The translations under genes and the position numbers were made by a program. Under the pieces are notes generated by a model that did no database searches, was not told the DNA's origin, and saw only the letters and a program-made list of their open reading frames with translations. A stretch of DNA of 64,000 bases from CAVROT01 sp963722905 (GTDB taxonomy: Bacteria; Pseudomonadota; Alphaproteobacteria; Rhodobacterales; Rhodobacteraceae): assembly GCA_963722905.1 (NCBI GenBank), contig CAVROT010000002.1, positions 106,965-170,964 on the forward strand, given 5' to 3'. Positions 44,845 through 53,514 of this stretch are shown here, in pieces (within the stretch, counting starts at the first letter, position 1; each line of letters begins with the position of its first letter).

Positions 44845-45676
44845 CGAAGCCCTCGACGCCGATGTTGCGGTACATGTCGCGCACGTAGTCGTAATCCGCG
44901 TCGTCCACCGCCCCGAGGAAGAAGCCGCCCTCGTACTTGCCGTTGTCCTCGCCCTCCAGAACGGCGCGCATCATCGCCTCGCCGTCCTCGATGAAGGCGG
45001 AACGCACGGCGTCGTAGACGGCCGGGTCGACGTCGCTTGCGGCCACGAGGATGTCGTTGGGCAGGTCCGGTCCGCGGGCGACGACGCGGAACGCGACCTC
45101 GGGATAGGCCTCGCGGACGCCCTCCAGGTGGCTGCGGTTCATGCCGACGGCCGCGATGTCGCCGTTGATCAGCGCCTCGACGGCGACGTTGCGCTGGATG
45201 ATCTGGCTGTCGTAGTCGCGCCCGTAGGCCAGCCCGAGGTCGGCCAGCGCCTGCGCGGGGCCAAGCTGCTGGGAGGTCGAGCCGACCGAGCCGAAGGCCA
45301 CGGTCTCTCCCTCCAGATCGGCGGCGCGCCCGATCGGGCCGTCGGCCAGCACGACGATCTGGCCATAATATTCGGGCCGTTGCCAGGCCACGACGATCTG
45401 CGGGTCGACCAGTTCCTTCATGACGACGTACTCGGCCGGGCCGGTCAGCACGAAATTGACCTGGCCCGCGCGCATCGCCTCCACGGCGGCGGTCCGCGAC
45501 GACACCGCAAAGAGGTCGACGTCCAGTCCCGTCGACAGTTCCAGCGCCGCCTCGACGGCGCCGAACTCCTGCTGGAGCTGTTCCAGCCCCTCGACGTCGG
45601 TGACGGCCATGACGACGTCCTGCGCAAGGACGGGGCCCGCGGACAGGATGGCGGCGGCGATGAGGCGAATGTGCAT
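44825..45676 (-). CDS. Phosphonate/phosphite-type periplasmic binding protein (PhnD-like)
   Basis: The 283-residue protein has signal peptide MHIRLIAAAILSAGPVLAQ and the PhnD/PtxB fold pattern: AVEAALELSTGLDVDLFAVS, MRAGQVNFVLTGPAEYVVM, ETVAFGSVGSTSQQLGPAQA (ligand loop with Ser/Thr) and INGDIAAVGMNRSHLEGV. It is the first gene of the minus-strand phn operon. Its start lies 217 bases from the divergent phnC, and a PHO-box-like sequence sits between them. It is clearly distinct from the plus-strand PhnD, so ligand preference may differ. Confidence 0.88.
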   Translation of the reverse strand: MHIRLIAAAILSAGPVLAQDVVMAVTDVEGLEQLQQEFGAVEAALELSTGLDVDLFAVSSRTAAVEAMRAGQVNFVLTGPAEYVVMKELVDPQIVVAWQRPEYYGQIVVLADGPIGRAADLEGETVAFGSVGSTSQQLGPAQALADLGLAYGRDYDSQIIQRNVAVEALINGDIAAVGMNRSHLEGVREAYPEVAFRVVARGPDLPNDILVAASDVDPAVYDAVRSAFIEDGEAMMRAVLEGEDNGKYEGGFFLGAVDDADYDYVRDMYRNIGVEGFGAFVGD

Positions 45677-45754
45677 TGGCGATCTCCCTGGTGATCCATC
45701 GGCCCCGGCGCGGCCGCGGCGGGGATCGGCAGGGTGGAGGGCTAGAGGCGATTT

Positions 45755-45772
45755 CTAACGGAAGCGTGACAG
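45755..45772 (-). promoter_or_regulatory. Possible PHO box in the divergent phn promoter region
   Basis: On the minus strand CTGTCAC, four bases, CCGTTAG resembles the PhoB direct repeat CTGTCAT-N4-CTGTCAT (6 of 7 and 4 of 7 matches, correct 11-base period). It lies between the two divergent phosphonate transport operons. Phosphate control would fit, but the second half-site is weak. Confidence 0.4.
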
Positions 45773-45893
45773 AAGGCCGGCGCGGTACGGAACGGCATTC
45801 GGTCGGGCCGCGTCCGTCATGAATTCTTCAACGAACCGTTACGCACCCTTCGCCAACCCGCTGCACCTGTCGTCGGGTGATGAAGGGGACCTC

Positions 45894-46724
45894 ATGCATC
45901 TGCTGAGCATCGACCGGCTGACCAAGCGCTTCGGCGCCGCCACGGCCGTGGACGCCGTGTCGCTGAGCGTGGACCGCCCGATGATGATCGGCGTGATCGG
46001 ACGCTCGGGCGCGGGCAAGTCCACCTTGCTGCGGATGCTGAACCTGCTGGAGCGTCCGACCGATGGCGCCATCCGGTTCGAGGGCCGCGAGGTCACGGCG
46101 CTCCGGGGTGCGGCGGCGCGCGCCTGGCAGGCCGACTGTGCGATGATCTTTCAGCAGTTCAACCTCGTGCCCCGGATGGACGTCGTGTCGAACGTCCTGC
46201 ACGGCACGCTGAACCGCCGGTCGACCTTTCGCGCGCTCTTCGCGCTCTGGCCCCGCGCGGACGTGCACCGGGCCATCGACATCCTCGCCCGGCTGGGCAT
46301 CGAGGACCACGCCGCAAAGCGGGCAGAGGCCCTGTCGGGCGGCCAGCAGCAGCGCGTCGCCATTGCCCGCGCGCTGATGCAGGACCCCGGCATCATCCTG
46401 GCCGACGAACCCATCGCCAGCCTCGACCCGATGAACGCGCAGATCGTGATGGAGGCGCTGCGCCGCATCCACGAGGAGGACGGCCGCACCGTCATCTGCA
46501 ACCTGCACACCCTCGACACCGCGCGCCGCTATTGCGACCGCGTCGTCGGGATGCGGGCCGGCCGCGTCGTCTTCGACGGGACGCCCGAGCAGCTGACGAC
46601 GGGGGTCGCCCGCGACATCTACGGCGCCGGCGCGGGCTTCTCCGAGGCCGCCACCTCGACCGAGATCAAGGATACCGAGACGACAGCCGACGCCCTCATC
46701 CGCGAGGCCGAGGCCGCCGTCTGA
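45894..46724 (+). CDS. phnC: Phosphonate ABC transporter ATP-binding protein
   Basis: This is the ATPase of the main phosphonate importer, 276 residues. Walker A is GRSGAGKSTLLRML near residue 40, Q-loop IFQQFNLVPRMDVVSNVLHG (a PhnC hallmark), signature LSGGQQQRVAIARAL, Walker B ILADEPIASLDPMN and H-loop CNLHTLDTARRYCDR. The C-terminus has an extra acidic tail. The ATG at 45894 follows GAAGGGGAC; longer starts are possible but lack a binding site. Heads phnC-phnD-phnE1-phnE2 plus acetyltransferase. Confidence 0.94.
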   Translation: MHLLSIDRLTKRFGAATAVDAVSLSVDRPMMIGVIGRSGAGKSTLLRMLNLLERPTDGAIRFEGREVTALRGAAARAWQADCAMIFQQFNLVPRMDVVSNVLHGTLNRRSTFRALFALWPRADVHRAIDILARLGIEDHAAKRAEALSGGQQQRVAIARALMQDPGIILADEPIASLDPMNAQIVMEALRRIHEEDGRTVICNLHTLDTARRYCDRVVGMRAGRVVFDGTPEQLTTGVARDIYGAGAGFSEAATSTEIKDTETTADALIREAEAAV

Positions 46725-46773
46725 CGGTGAACCCGCCCCCCGAAGGGGCATTCCCCCGACCAGAGAGAGAGAC

Positions 46774-47691
46774 ATGACCAAGACACTTCTGGCCCTTGCC
46801 GCCACCACCGCGATGACAGCCACCGCCTTCGCGCAGGACGGCGTCGCCGAATTCAACATCGGCGTGCTGGGCGGCGAGAACGCGCAGGACCGCATGACCG
46901 CCAACCAGTGCCTGGCCGAGTACACGGCAGAGGCGCTGGGCCTCGATGCGTCGGACGTGAAGATCTTCACGCCCGCCGACTACAATGGCGTCATCCAGGG
47001 TCTGCTGGGCGGCACGCTCGACATGGCGTGGCTGGGCGCCTCGTCCTACGCCGCCATCTACCTCCAGGATCCCGAGGCGGTCGAGCCGGTGCTGGTCAAG
47101 ACCAACCTCGACGGATCGTTCAACTACTTCTCCATCGGCTTCGCGCGCACGGACTCGGACATCTCCACGCTCGACGACATGAAGGGCAAGTCCTTCGGCT
47201 TCGGCGATCCCAACTCAACCTCCGGCTACCTCATCCCCTCGGTCGAGATCCCCGCGGCCACGGGCGGCACGATGGACAGCGGCGACTACTTCGGCGAGGT
47301 GAAGTTCACCGGCGGTCACGAGCAGACCATCGTCGCGGTCGCGAACGGCGATGTCGACGCGGGCGTGACCTGGGCCGACGGTCTGGGCGACTGGGAGGAC
47401 GGCTACAACTCGGGCGCGCTGCGCAAGGCCTCCGACGCGGGCATCGTCGACATGAACGACATCAAGGAGATCTGGCGGTCGAACCCGATCCCGGAAGGTC
47501 CGATCGTGCTGCGCTCGTCGCTGCCCGACGACGTGAAGTCGAAGATGACCGATCTCGTCGCCGGCCTGATCGAGACGGACAAGGACTGTGCCTACGGCGT
47601 CGCGTCGGGCGAAACGGCGGGCTTCAAGCCCATCACGCACGACGCCTACGAGACCATCGTCGAGGTCCGCAAGCGCGAGATCGGCGGCTGA
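46774..47691 (+). CDS. phnD: Phosphonate ABC transporter substrate-binding protein
   Basis: This periplasmic binding protein for alkylphosphonates has 305 residues. It has signal peptide MTKTLLALAATTAMTATAFA, then NIGVLGGENAQDRMTANQCL, GGTLDMAWLGASSYAAIYLQ, FGFGDPNSTSGYLIPSVEIP (phosphonate-binding Ser/Thr loop) and DVDAGVTWADGLGDWEDGYN. The spacing and motifs match PhnD. A purine-rich ribosome site (CAGAGAGAGA) precedes the ATG. The expected partners phnC upstream and two phnE genes downstream are present. Confidence 0.96.
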   Translation: MTKTLLALAATTAMTATAFAQDGVAEFNIGVLGGENAQDRMTANQCLAEYTAEALGLDASDVKIFTPADYNGVIQGLLGGTLDMAWLGASSYAAIYLQDPEAVEPVLVKTNLDGSFNYFSIGFARTDSDISTLDDMKGKSFGFGDPNSTSGYLIPSVEIPAATGGTMDSGDYFGEVKFTGGHEQTIVAVANGDVDAGVTWADGLGDWEDGYNSGALRKASDAGIVDMNDIKEIWRSNPIPEGPIVLRSSLPDDVKSKMTDLVAGLIETDKDCAYGVASGETAGFKPITHDAYETIVEVRKREIGG

Positions 47692-47764
47692 TCCCACCCC
47701 ATCCGCCACGGCGGCGCGCGCCCACCTTCCGGCGCGCGCCGCTCCCCTCCTGCAAGGCCGCCCC

Positions 47765-48616
47765 ATGACCGCATCGACGACCGATCTGCATGCCGCCTAC
47801 GACGCGCAGTTGCGCGCGAAACGGCTGTGGAACGGCACGGGGCTGCTGATCTTCGCCCTCCTCCTGGTCGCCGGGTTCCTGACGACCAACGACCGCAACG
47901 CGGGGGGCTTCCTGCAGGGCCTGCCCAACGTCTTCGACTTTCCCGCCGACGTCGTCGCGGAGGCCGCCGACCGGGCGGGCGAGCTGCCGGGCCTGATCCT
48001 GAAATACCTCCCGTCGCTCATCGAGACGGTCAACATCGCCGCCGCCGCCACGCTGATCGGCGCGGCGGGGGGGGCCGCGCTGGCCTTCCTCGTCACCCGC
48101 GGGCTGGCCCCGGTGCCCTGGCTCGTCGCGCCGATACGCCGCCTTCTCGACACGCTGCGCGCGATCCCCGAGATCATCATCGCCCTCGTCCTGATCTTCG
48201 TTCTGGGCGGCGGGCCCGTCCCGGCGATGATCGCCATCGCGCTGCACTCGGTCGGCGCGCTGGGCAAGCTTTTCTCCGAAGTGGCCGAGAACGCGCCGCT
48301 GGGCGCCGCCGAGGGGCTGCGCTCGGTCGGGGCGACCTGGGGGCAGCGCATGCTTTTCGGCGTGCTTCCGCAGCTTGCGCCGAACTGGCTGAGCTATGGT
48401 CTTTTGCGGTTCGAGATCAACATCCGCGCGTCCGCCATCCTGGGCTTCGTGGGTGCGGGCGGCATCGGCTACGATCTGCGCAACGCGATGTCCTTCGGAC
48501 AGGGACGCTTCGCCGAGGCGGCCGCGATCTTCCTGCTGCTCTTCGCCACCATCGTCGTCGTGGACCAGATCGGGTCCGCCATCCGCGAGCGTCTCACGAA
48601 GGGGGCCGCGCCGTGA
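47765..48616 (+). CDS. phnE: Phosphonate ABC transporter permease PhnE, first copy
   Basis: This 283-residue permease has an N-terminal cytoplasmic stretch and about six helices. It has the PhnE loops IRRLLDTLRAIPEIIIALVL, GKLFSEVAENAPLGAAEGLR (EAA-type) and FVGAGGIGYDLRNAMSFGQG. It follows phnD by 73 bases, and its stop overlaps the GTG of the second permease (GTGA). The two permeases probably form a heterodimeric channel, a common arrangement in Rhizobiales and Rhodobacterales. Confidence 0.95.
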   Translation: MTASTTDLHAAYDAQLRAKRLWNGTGLLIFALLLVAGFLTTNDRNAGGFLQGLPNVFDFPADVVAEAADRAGELPGLILKYLPSLIETVNIAAAATLIGAAGGAALAFLVTRGLAPVPWLVAPIRRLLDTLRAIPEIIIALVLIFVLGGGPVPAMIAIALHSVGALGKLFSEVAENAPLGAAEGLRSVGATWGQRMLFGVLPQLAPNWLSYGLLRFEINIRASAILGFVGAGGIGYDLRNAMSFGQGRFAEAAAIFLLLFATIVVVDQIGSAIRERLTKGAAP

Positions 48617-49917
48617 CCGCCGCCGTCGCCCGCACCGACCACCACGCCGCCGCCGACCGCCGTTTCGCGCGTGCGCGGATGTGGCTGCTCGGCGTGCCGG
48701 CGTTGCTTCTGGCCTATCTGATCTACATCTTCTTCGCCTTCGAGGGCCTGGCGCTGCTGCGCGAGGCCGACGGCGACAATGCCGTCATCCTGATGTCCGA
48801 CATGGTCTCGCACAAGGTCCACGTCACGCGCGACAATCGCGACGGCACGGTCGAGGTCGCGGTCGAGGGCGAACGCAAGGGCCGCTATCCGGCGGGCGAG
48901 GCGCCCGAATGGGTCAGTCTGGGCGAAACGACCAGTATCGACCTCGGGGACGGCGCGGTCGTCACCTTCGGCCCCGACAACCTGACGACCTTCGCCATTC
49001 CCGGCTATGGCACGATCACCGCCCGGCCGTCGCGCAGCGAGGGTGCCAACGTGACCCTGCCCGACGGCCCCGTGCCGGGCTGGATCAACGCAAGCCGCAA
49101 CCGCGTCGTCGTCTTCACCGACGCGGGCCGCCTGACCGTCACGCGCAACCGGACGGAGGTGTTCCGCTACTTCGCCGGGTGGGAGCTGTTCTTCTTCACG
49201 CTCGACTCGCCCTTCCACGGGATGGGTCCGGGCGCCCTCGCGTCCGCCGCGCTGGGCGGGCAGGCGGGCGCCATCTGGGACGATTTCTGGACCAACGACA
49301 TGTGGCGCCACGCCGAGGTCGCCTGGGCACTGTTCGAGACGGTGCTGATGGCGTTCCTCGGGACGATGGGCGCGGCGCTCATCGCGCTTCCGCTGTCCTT
49401 TCTCGCCGCACGCGGCTTCACGCCGCTGGCGGCGGTCAAGTTCGTCTCGCGCCGCCTCTTCGATTTCCTGCGCGGCGTCGACGGGCTGATCTGGACCATC
49501 GTGCTAAGCCGCGCCTTCGGCCCCGGCCCCATGACGGGCACTCTGGCGATCCTGCTGACCGACACGGGTACCTTCGGCAAGATGTTCTCTGAGGCGCTGG
49601 AGAACGTCGACAATCGCCAGATCGAGGGCATCCGTTCGACCGGGGCCGGTGCGGTGCTGCGCGCGCGGTTCGGCGTCATCCCGCAGCTGCTGCCGGTCCT
49701 CGTCGCTCAGGTGCTCTACTACCTCGAGTCCAACACCCGGTCGGCCACCATCATCGGCGCGATCACCGGCGGCGGGATCGGCCTGCTGCTGACCCAGGCC
49801 ATCAACACGCAGAAGGACTGGGAAGAGGTGACCTATTACATCGTCCTCGTCGTCCTCATGGTCTTTGCGATGGACAGCCTCTCGGGTCGGCTGCGCCGTC
49901 GGCTCATCCGCGGTTAG
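48613..49917 (+). CDS. phnE: Phosphonate ABC transporter permease PhnE, second copy with periplasmic insert
   Basis: The 434-residue permease differs from the first in having about 130 extra residues (roughly residues 45-185) between the first helix (LLGVPALLLAYLIYIFFAFE) and the permease core. This insert is beta-rich and polar and must lie in the periplasm. The core has ALFETVLMAFLGTMGAALIA, FDFLRGVDGLIWTIVLSRAF and EALENVDNRQIEGIRSTGAG. Long second PhnE proteins are known in alphaproteobacteria; what the insert does is unknown. The GTG start overlaps the preceding stop. Confidence 0.93.
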   Translation: MTAAVARTDHHAAADRRFARARMWLLGVPALLLAYLIYIFFAFEGLALLREADGDNAVILMSDMVSHKVHVTRDNRDGTVEVAVEGERKGRYPAGEAPEWVSLGETTSIDLGDGAVVTFGPDNLTTFAIPGYGTITARPSRSEGANVTLPDGPVPGWINASRNRVVVFTDAGRLTVTRNRTEVFRYFAGWELFFFTLDSPFHGMGPGALASAALGGQAGAIWDDFWTNDMWRHAEVAWALFETVLMAFLGTMGAALIALPLSFLAARGFTPLAAVKFVSRRLFDFLRGVDGLIWTIVLSRAFGPGPMTGTLAILLTDTGTFGKMFSEALENVDNRQIEGIRSTGAGAVLRARFGVIPQLLPVLVAQVLYYLESNTRSATIIGAITGGGIGLLLTQAINTQKDWEEVTYYIVLVVLMVFAMDSLSGRLRRRLIRG

Positions 49918-50077
49918 GCACCCGGGGCCGCCTGTCGCCATGCGCACCGCGCTTGCCGCATCGCGAACACGTCCTCGGTGCCGGGCGAAGGCCGCCGTGT
50001 ACGCGACAGCCGGAGTTGAGGCCCAGCGCCGCGTCAGGTCCGGTCCGTCGTGCGTCCACTCCAATGAAGGTTCGATC

Positions 50078-50695
50078 ATGCCCCGCCTGTCCCCCGATGC
50101 CCCATTCCTCCACCCCGACACGCAGATCACGGACGACTGCACCTTCGGGGCTTATGTCGAGATCGGGCGCGGCAGCCGCGTCGCCCATTCGACGTGGGGC
50201 GACTATTCCTATTGCGACCGCTATGCCGACATCGCCAACGCGCGGATCGGCAAGTTCGCCAATATCGCCGCCCACGCCCGCATCGGCGCCACCGACCACC
50301 CGATGGAGAAGGCGTCGCTGCATCATTTCCACTACCGCTCGGCCGACTACTGGGACGATGCGGACGACGACGCCGACTGGTTCGCCCGGCGCCGCGGCCG
50401 CTTGGCGGTGCTGGGCCATGACACGTGGATCGGCGCGCAGGCGATGGTGAAGCCAGAGGTGACGGTCGGCCACGGGGCGGTCGTCGCCGCCGGTGCTGTC
50501 GTGACGAAGGATGTCGAACCCTACTGGATCGTCTCCGGCGTGCCGGCCCGTCCGATGCGCCGCCGCCTGCCCGAGGCCACCGCCGCGCGGCTGATGGCGC
50601 TGGCGTGGTGGGACTGGCCGCACGACCGGCTGCGCGCGGCGCTGGACGATTTTCGCGCCCTCCCGGCCGAAGATTTCCTGGACCGCTATGCGTGA
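50078..50695 (+). CDS. Hexapeptide-repeat acetyltransferase of phosphonate metabolism
   Basis: The 205-residue protein is a left-handed beta-helix acyltransferase (CDRYADIANARIGKFANIAA, ARIGATDHPMEKASLHHFHY, HDTWIGAQAMVKPEVTVGHG, GVPARPMRRRLP), close to chloramphenicol/streptogramin-type enzymes. In C-P lyase clusters such proteins are annotated as phosphonate metabolism transferases, perhaps acetylating aminoalkylphosphonates as PhnO does in enterics, though PhnO is a GNAT fold. It follows phnE2 and its 3' end overlaps the convergent phnF by 10 bases. Confidence 0.87.
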   Translation: MPRLSPDAPFLHPDTQITDDCTFGAYVEIGRGSRVAHSTWGDYSYCDRYADIANARIGKFANIAAHARIGATDHPMEKASLHHFHYRSADYWDDADDDADWFARRRGRLAVLGHDTWIGAQAMVKPEVTVGHGAVVAAGAVVTKDVEPYWIVSGVPARPMRRRLPEATAARLMALAWWDWPHDRLRAALDDFRALPAEDFLDRYA

Positions 50696-51396
50696 CGCAG
50701 CGTCAGCACGATGCGTTCGCCCGCGAACCGCGTGACACCGAACTCCACCGCAACCCCGTCGAGGTCGGCGTTCACCGCCTCCGACACCAGGAGCGCCGCA
50801 CCGGGCGCGAGGTTCAGATGACCGGCTTCGACCGCGGTCGCCGTCGCCGCCATGATCCGGGTCGAGACCCGCACGTAGTCCGCCACGCCGCAGGCCCCGA
50901 GCGCCTCGGTCACCGATCCTTTTCGTGCCAGGGCCGCCGGGAGGTCCGGCAGGCGGGCGGCTGGATAGAGCGCGTGGAACAGCGCCACCGGCTCTCCGTC
51001 CGCCAGCGCCAGCCCGTCGGTCACGTGGACCGGATCGCCCGCCGCCAGACCCAGCGGCGCGGCTTCGGACGCGGTCGCGGGCCGCGTCTCGACCGCCAGC
51101 AGCCGCTTGCCCGGCACCCGCCCCGCCGCCTCCATCGAGCGGCGGAACCGCGTCCGCGCGCCGATCGGATATTCTGCCGGGGCCTGCGCCACGAAGGCAC
51201 CCGATCCGCGCCGCGTCCGCACCAGCCCGCCCGCGACGAGATCAGCCAGCGCCCGCCGTACGGTGTGTCGGTTCACCCCGAAACGCACCGACAGCTCGCG
51301 TTCGGTTGGCAGCCGGTCGCCCGGCCGCCGTGCGCCGCCGGCGATCTCCTGGCGCAGGGCATCGGCTATGGTCGCCCAGACCGGCGTTCTCGTCAT
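50686..51396 (-). CDS. phnF: GntR-family transcriptional regulator of phosphonate genes
   Basis: The 236 residues have an N-terminal winged helix (IADALRQEIAGGARRPGDRL, LSVRFGVNRHTVRRALADLV) and a C-terminal UTRA ligand domain (TRFRRSMEAAGRVPGKRLLA, RVSTRIMAATATAVEAGHLN) as in HutC/PhnF. It is divergent from phnG, 78 bases between the starts, where an 8-bp direct repeat (TTGTCGAG twice, 51450-51465) and a small palindrome GAACGGTTC could be operator elements. It is likely to repress the phnGHIJKLN operon. Confidence 0.93.
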   Translation of the reverse strand: MTRTPVWATIADALRQEIAGGARRPGDRLPTERELSVRFGVNRHTVRRALADLVAGGLVRTRRGSGAFVAQAPAEYPIGARTRFRRSMEAAGRVPGKRLLAVETRPATASEAAPLGLAAGDPVHVTDGLALADGEPVALFHALYPAARLPDLPAALARKGSVTEALGACGVADYVRVSTRIMAATATAVEAGHLNLAPGAALLVSEAVNADLDGVAVEFGVTRFAGERIVLTLRHA

Positions 51397-51473
51397 CGAA
51401 CTGTCACTGGCCTTCTCCCCCGGGACGGGTCTAGAACGGTTCCGAGAAGTTGTCGAGTTGTCGAGATCGCACC

Positions 51474-51902
51474 ATGACCCGCCCCGACTGGATCGGCCTG
51501 CTGGCCCGGACGCCTCCGCCCGACCTCGCGTCGCTCTTCGACGCGGTCGGCGAACTGCCCGACCCCGACTGGCTGCGGCCGCCCGAGACCGGGAGCGTCA
51601 TGGTGCGCGGGGCGGCGGGCGGAACGGGGGCGGCCTTCAACCTAGGGGAGGTCACGGCGACCCGCTGCACCCTGCGGCACGGCACCGTCGAGGGCCACGC
51701 CTTCGTCCAGGGCCGCGACGCCGCCCATGCGACCCGTGCCGCCTGGATCGACGCCCTGATGCAGACCGACCGGGCCGAGGCGACGCGGCGCGACGTCCTC
51801 GGCCCGCTCGCCGCTGCCGAAGTCCGTCGCCGCGAGACGCGCGCCCGCAAGGCCGAGGCCACGCGCGTCGATTTCGAGACGATGACGCGGGGCGAGGACT
51901 GA
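51474..51902 (+). CDS. phnG: C-P lyase core complex subunit PhnG
   Basis: This is a subunit of the PhnGHI(J) complex that attaches the phosphonate to ribose from ATP. The 142 residues match PhnG: RPDWIGLLARTPPPDLASLF, TGAAFNLGEVTATRCTLRHG, GHAFVQGRDAAHATRAAWID and an Arg/Glu-rich C-terminal helix. The start MTRPDWIG at 51474 is preferred over an upstream GTG or ATG. The stop and the following ATG share a base. Confidence 0.94.
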   Translation: MTRPDWIGLLARTPPPDLASLFDAVGELPDPDWLRPPETGSVMVRGAAGGTGAAFNLGEVTATRCTLRHGTVEGHAFVQGRDAAHATRAAWIDALMQTDRAEATRRDVLGPLAAAEVRRRETRARKAEATRVDFETMTRGED

Positions 51903-52444
51903 TGGAGCCGGCGTTTTCGGATCCGCCCGCGCAGTCCGCTGTGGCCTTCCGCGCGATCATGCAGGCGATGGCGCGGCCGGGCACGGTCCATCGGGTATCG
52001 GCGCCCGCGCCGGACGGACTGTCGCCCGCCGCCGCCGCCGTCCTGCTGGTGCTGGCGGATCCGACGACGCCGGTCTGGACGGCGCGCGGCCGCGACTGGC
52101 TGGTCTTCCACACCGGCGCGCCGACTGTCGCGGACCGGTCCGACGCCGCCTTCGCGGTGGGTGCCTGGGGCGATCTCGTGCCACTGGACGGCTGGCCCGT
52201 GGGCACGCCCGACTACCCGGACCGCAGCACGACGCTGATCGTGGAAGTGCCCGATCTCGAAGGTCCCGGCACCCGGCTGACCGGCCCGGGGATCGAGACG
52301 GAGATGCGGCTGCCACTGCCCGATCCGCAGGCCCTCGCGGCAAATGCGGCGCGCTATCCGCTGGGCGTCGACCTGATCCTGACCTGCGGCGACCGGCTGG
52401 CCGCGCTGCCCCGGTCGACCCGCGTCCATCCGGAGGACACCTGA
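51902..52444 (+). CDS. phnH: C-P lyase core complex subunit PhnH
   Basis: PhnH is a structural subunit of the C-P lyase core complex. The 180 residues show SDPPAQSAVAFRAIMQAMAR, the PGTVHRV loop, AVLLVLADPTTPVW, and PDLEGPGTRLTGPGIE with PLGVDLILTCGDRLAALPRS, typical for PhnH. Overlapping starts and stops on both sides (with phnG and phnI) mark a coupled operon. Confidence 0.95.
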   Translation: MEPAFSDPPAQSAVAFRAIMQAMARPGTVHRVSAPAPDGLSPAAAAVLLVLADPTTPVWTARGRDWLVFHTGAPTVADRSDAAFAVGAWGDLVPLDGWPVGTPDYPDRSTTLIVEVPDLEGPGTRLTGPGIETEMRLPLPDPQALAANAARYPLGVDLILTCGDRLAALPRSTRVHPEDT

Positions 52445-53514
52445 TGTACGTCGCGGCCAAGGGCGGCGAGGCGGCTATCGCCGCCGCGCATCGCTGGCTC
52501 GCCGAGGAACGGCGGGGGCAGGGTGCGCTTCTGGACGTCGAGCAGATCGCCTCGCAACTCGCGCTGAGCGTGGCGCGGGTGATGTCCGAGGGGTCGCTCT
52601 ACGATCCGGAACTGGCCGCGCTGGCCGTCCGGCAGGCGCGCGGCGACCTGATCGAGGCGGTGTTCCTGATCCGGGCCTTTCGCACGACCCTGCCGCGCTT
52701 CGGCGCGACCCGCCCCCTCGACACTGGCGCGATGTCCTGCGACCGCCGCGTGTCGGCCACCTTCAAGGACATTCCCGGCGGGCAGGTCCTGGGGCCGACC
52801 TTCGACTATACCCACCGCCTCATCGACTTCGCCGAGGCCGCGGGCGCCGATCCCGCGGCGATGGCCGCCGCGGCGCCGGACGTACGTCCGCGTGTGTCCG
52901 ACCATCTGGGCCGCGAAGGCCTGCTGCGCGACGAACGGCCGGGCGACGCCGCGCCCCCCGACCTGACCCGCACGCCGCTGGAGCTTCCCGCGAACCGCGC
53001 GCTGCGCCTTCAGGCGCTGGCGCGCGCTGATGAGGGGTTCCTGCTGGGCCTGGCCTATTCGACCCAGCGCGGCTACGGGCGGACCCACGCCTTCGTGGGA
53101 GAGCTGCGCGTCGGTGCGGTGGAGGTCGAGATCGACCTGCCCGAGCTTGGCTTCTCTATCGCCTTCGCCGAGATCGTCGTCACCGAATGCGAGACCGTGA
53201 ACCAGTTCACCGGATCGAAGACCGAGCCGCCGCAGTTCACGCGCGGCTACGGCCTCACGCTGGGCACCTGCGAACGCAAGGCGATCTCGATGTCGCTGGT
53301 CGACCGGGCACTGCAATGGCGCGAGCTTGGCGAGGATTTCATCGGCGCACCGGCGCAGGACGAGGAGTTCGTCCTCTCCCACGCCGACAACGTCCAGGCA
53401 ACGGGCTTTCTGGAGCACATCAAGCTGCCCCATTACGTCGATTTCCAGGCCGAGCTGGAACTGATCCGCCGCCTCCGGCGCGAAGCGGCACAGGTCCAAG
53501 AGGCCGCGGAATGA
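52444..53514 (+). CDS. phnI: C-P lyase core complex subunit PhnI
   Basis: PhnI is the nucleosidase-like subunit that, with G, H and L, forms alpha-D-ribose 1-phosphonate 5-triphosphate. The 356 residues match PhnI: MYVAAKGGEAAIAAAHRWLA, LDVEQIASQLALSVARVMSE, VSATFKDIPGGQVLGPTFDY, LGLAYSTQRGYGRTHAFVGE and EEFVLSHADNVQATGFLEHI. The ATG uses the last base of phnH and its stop overlaps phnJ (ATGA). Confidence 0.97.
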   Translation: MYVAAKGGEAAIAAAHRWLAEERRGQGALLDVEQIASQLALSVARVMSEGSLYDPELAALAVRQARGDLIEAVFLIRAFRTTLPRFGATRPLDTGAMSCDRRVSATFKDIPGGQVLGPTFDYTHRLIDFAEAAGADPAAMAAAAPDVRPRVSDHLGREGLLRDERPGDAAPPDLTRTPLELPANRALRLQALARADEGFLLGLAYSTQRGYGRTHAFVGELRVGAVEVEIDLPELGFSIAFAEIVVTECETVNQFTGSKTEPPQFTRGYGLTLGTCERKAISMSLVDRALQWRELGEDFIGAPAQDEEFVLSHADNVQATGFLEHIKLPHYVDFQAELELIRRLRREAAQVQEAAE

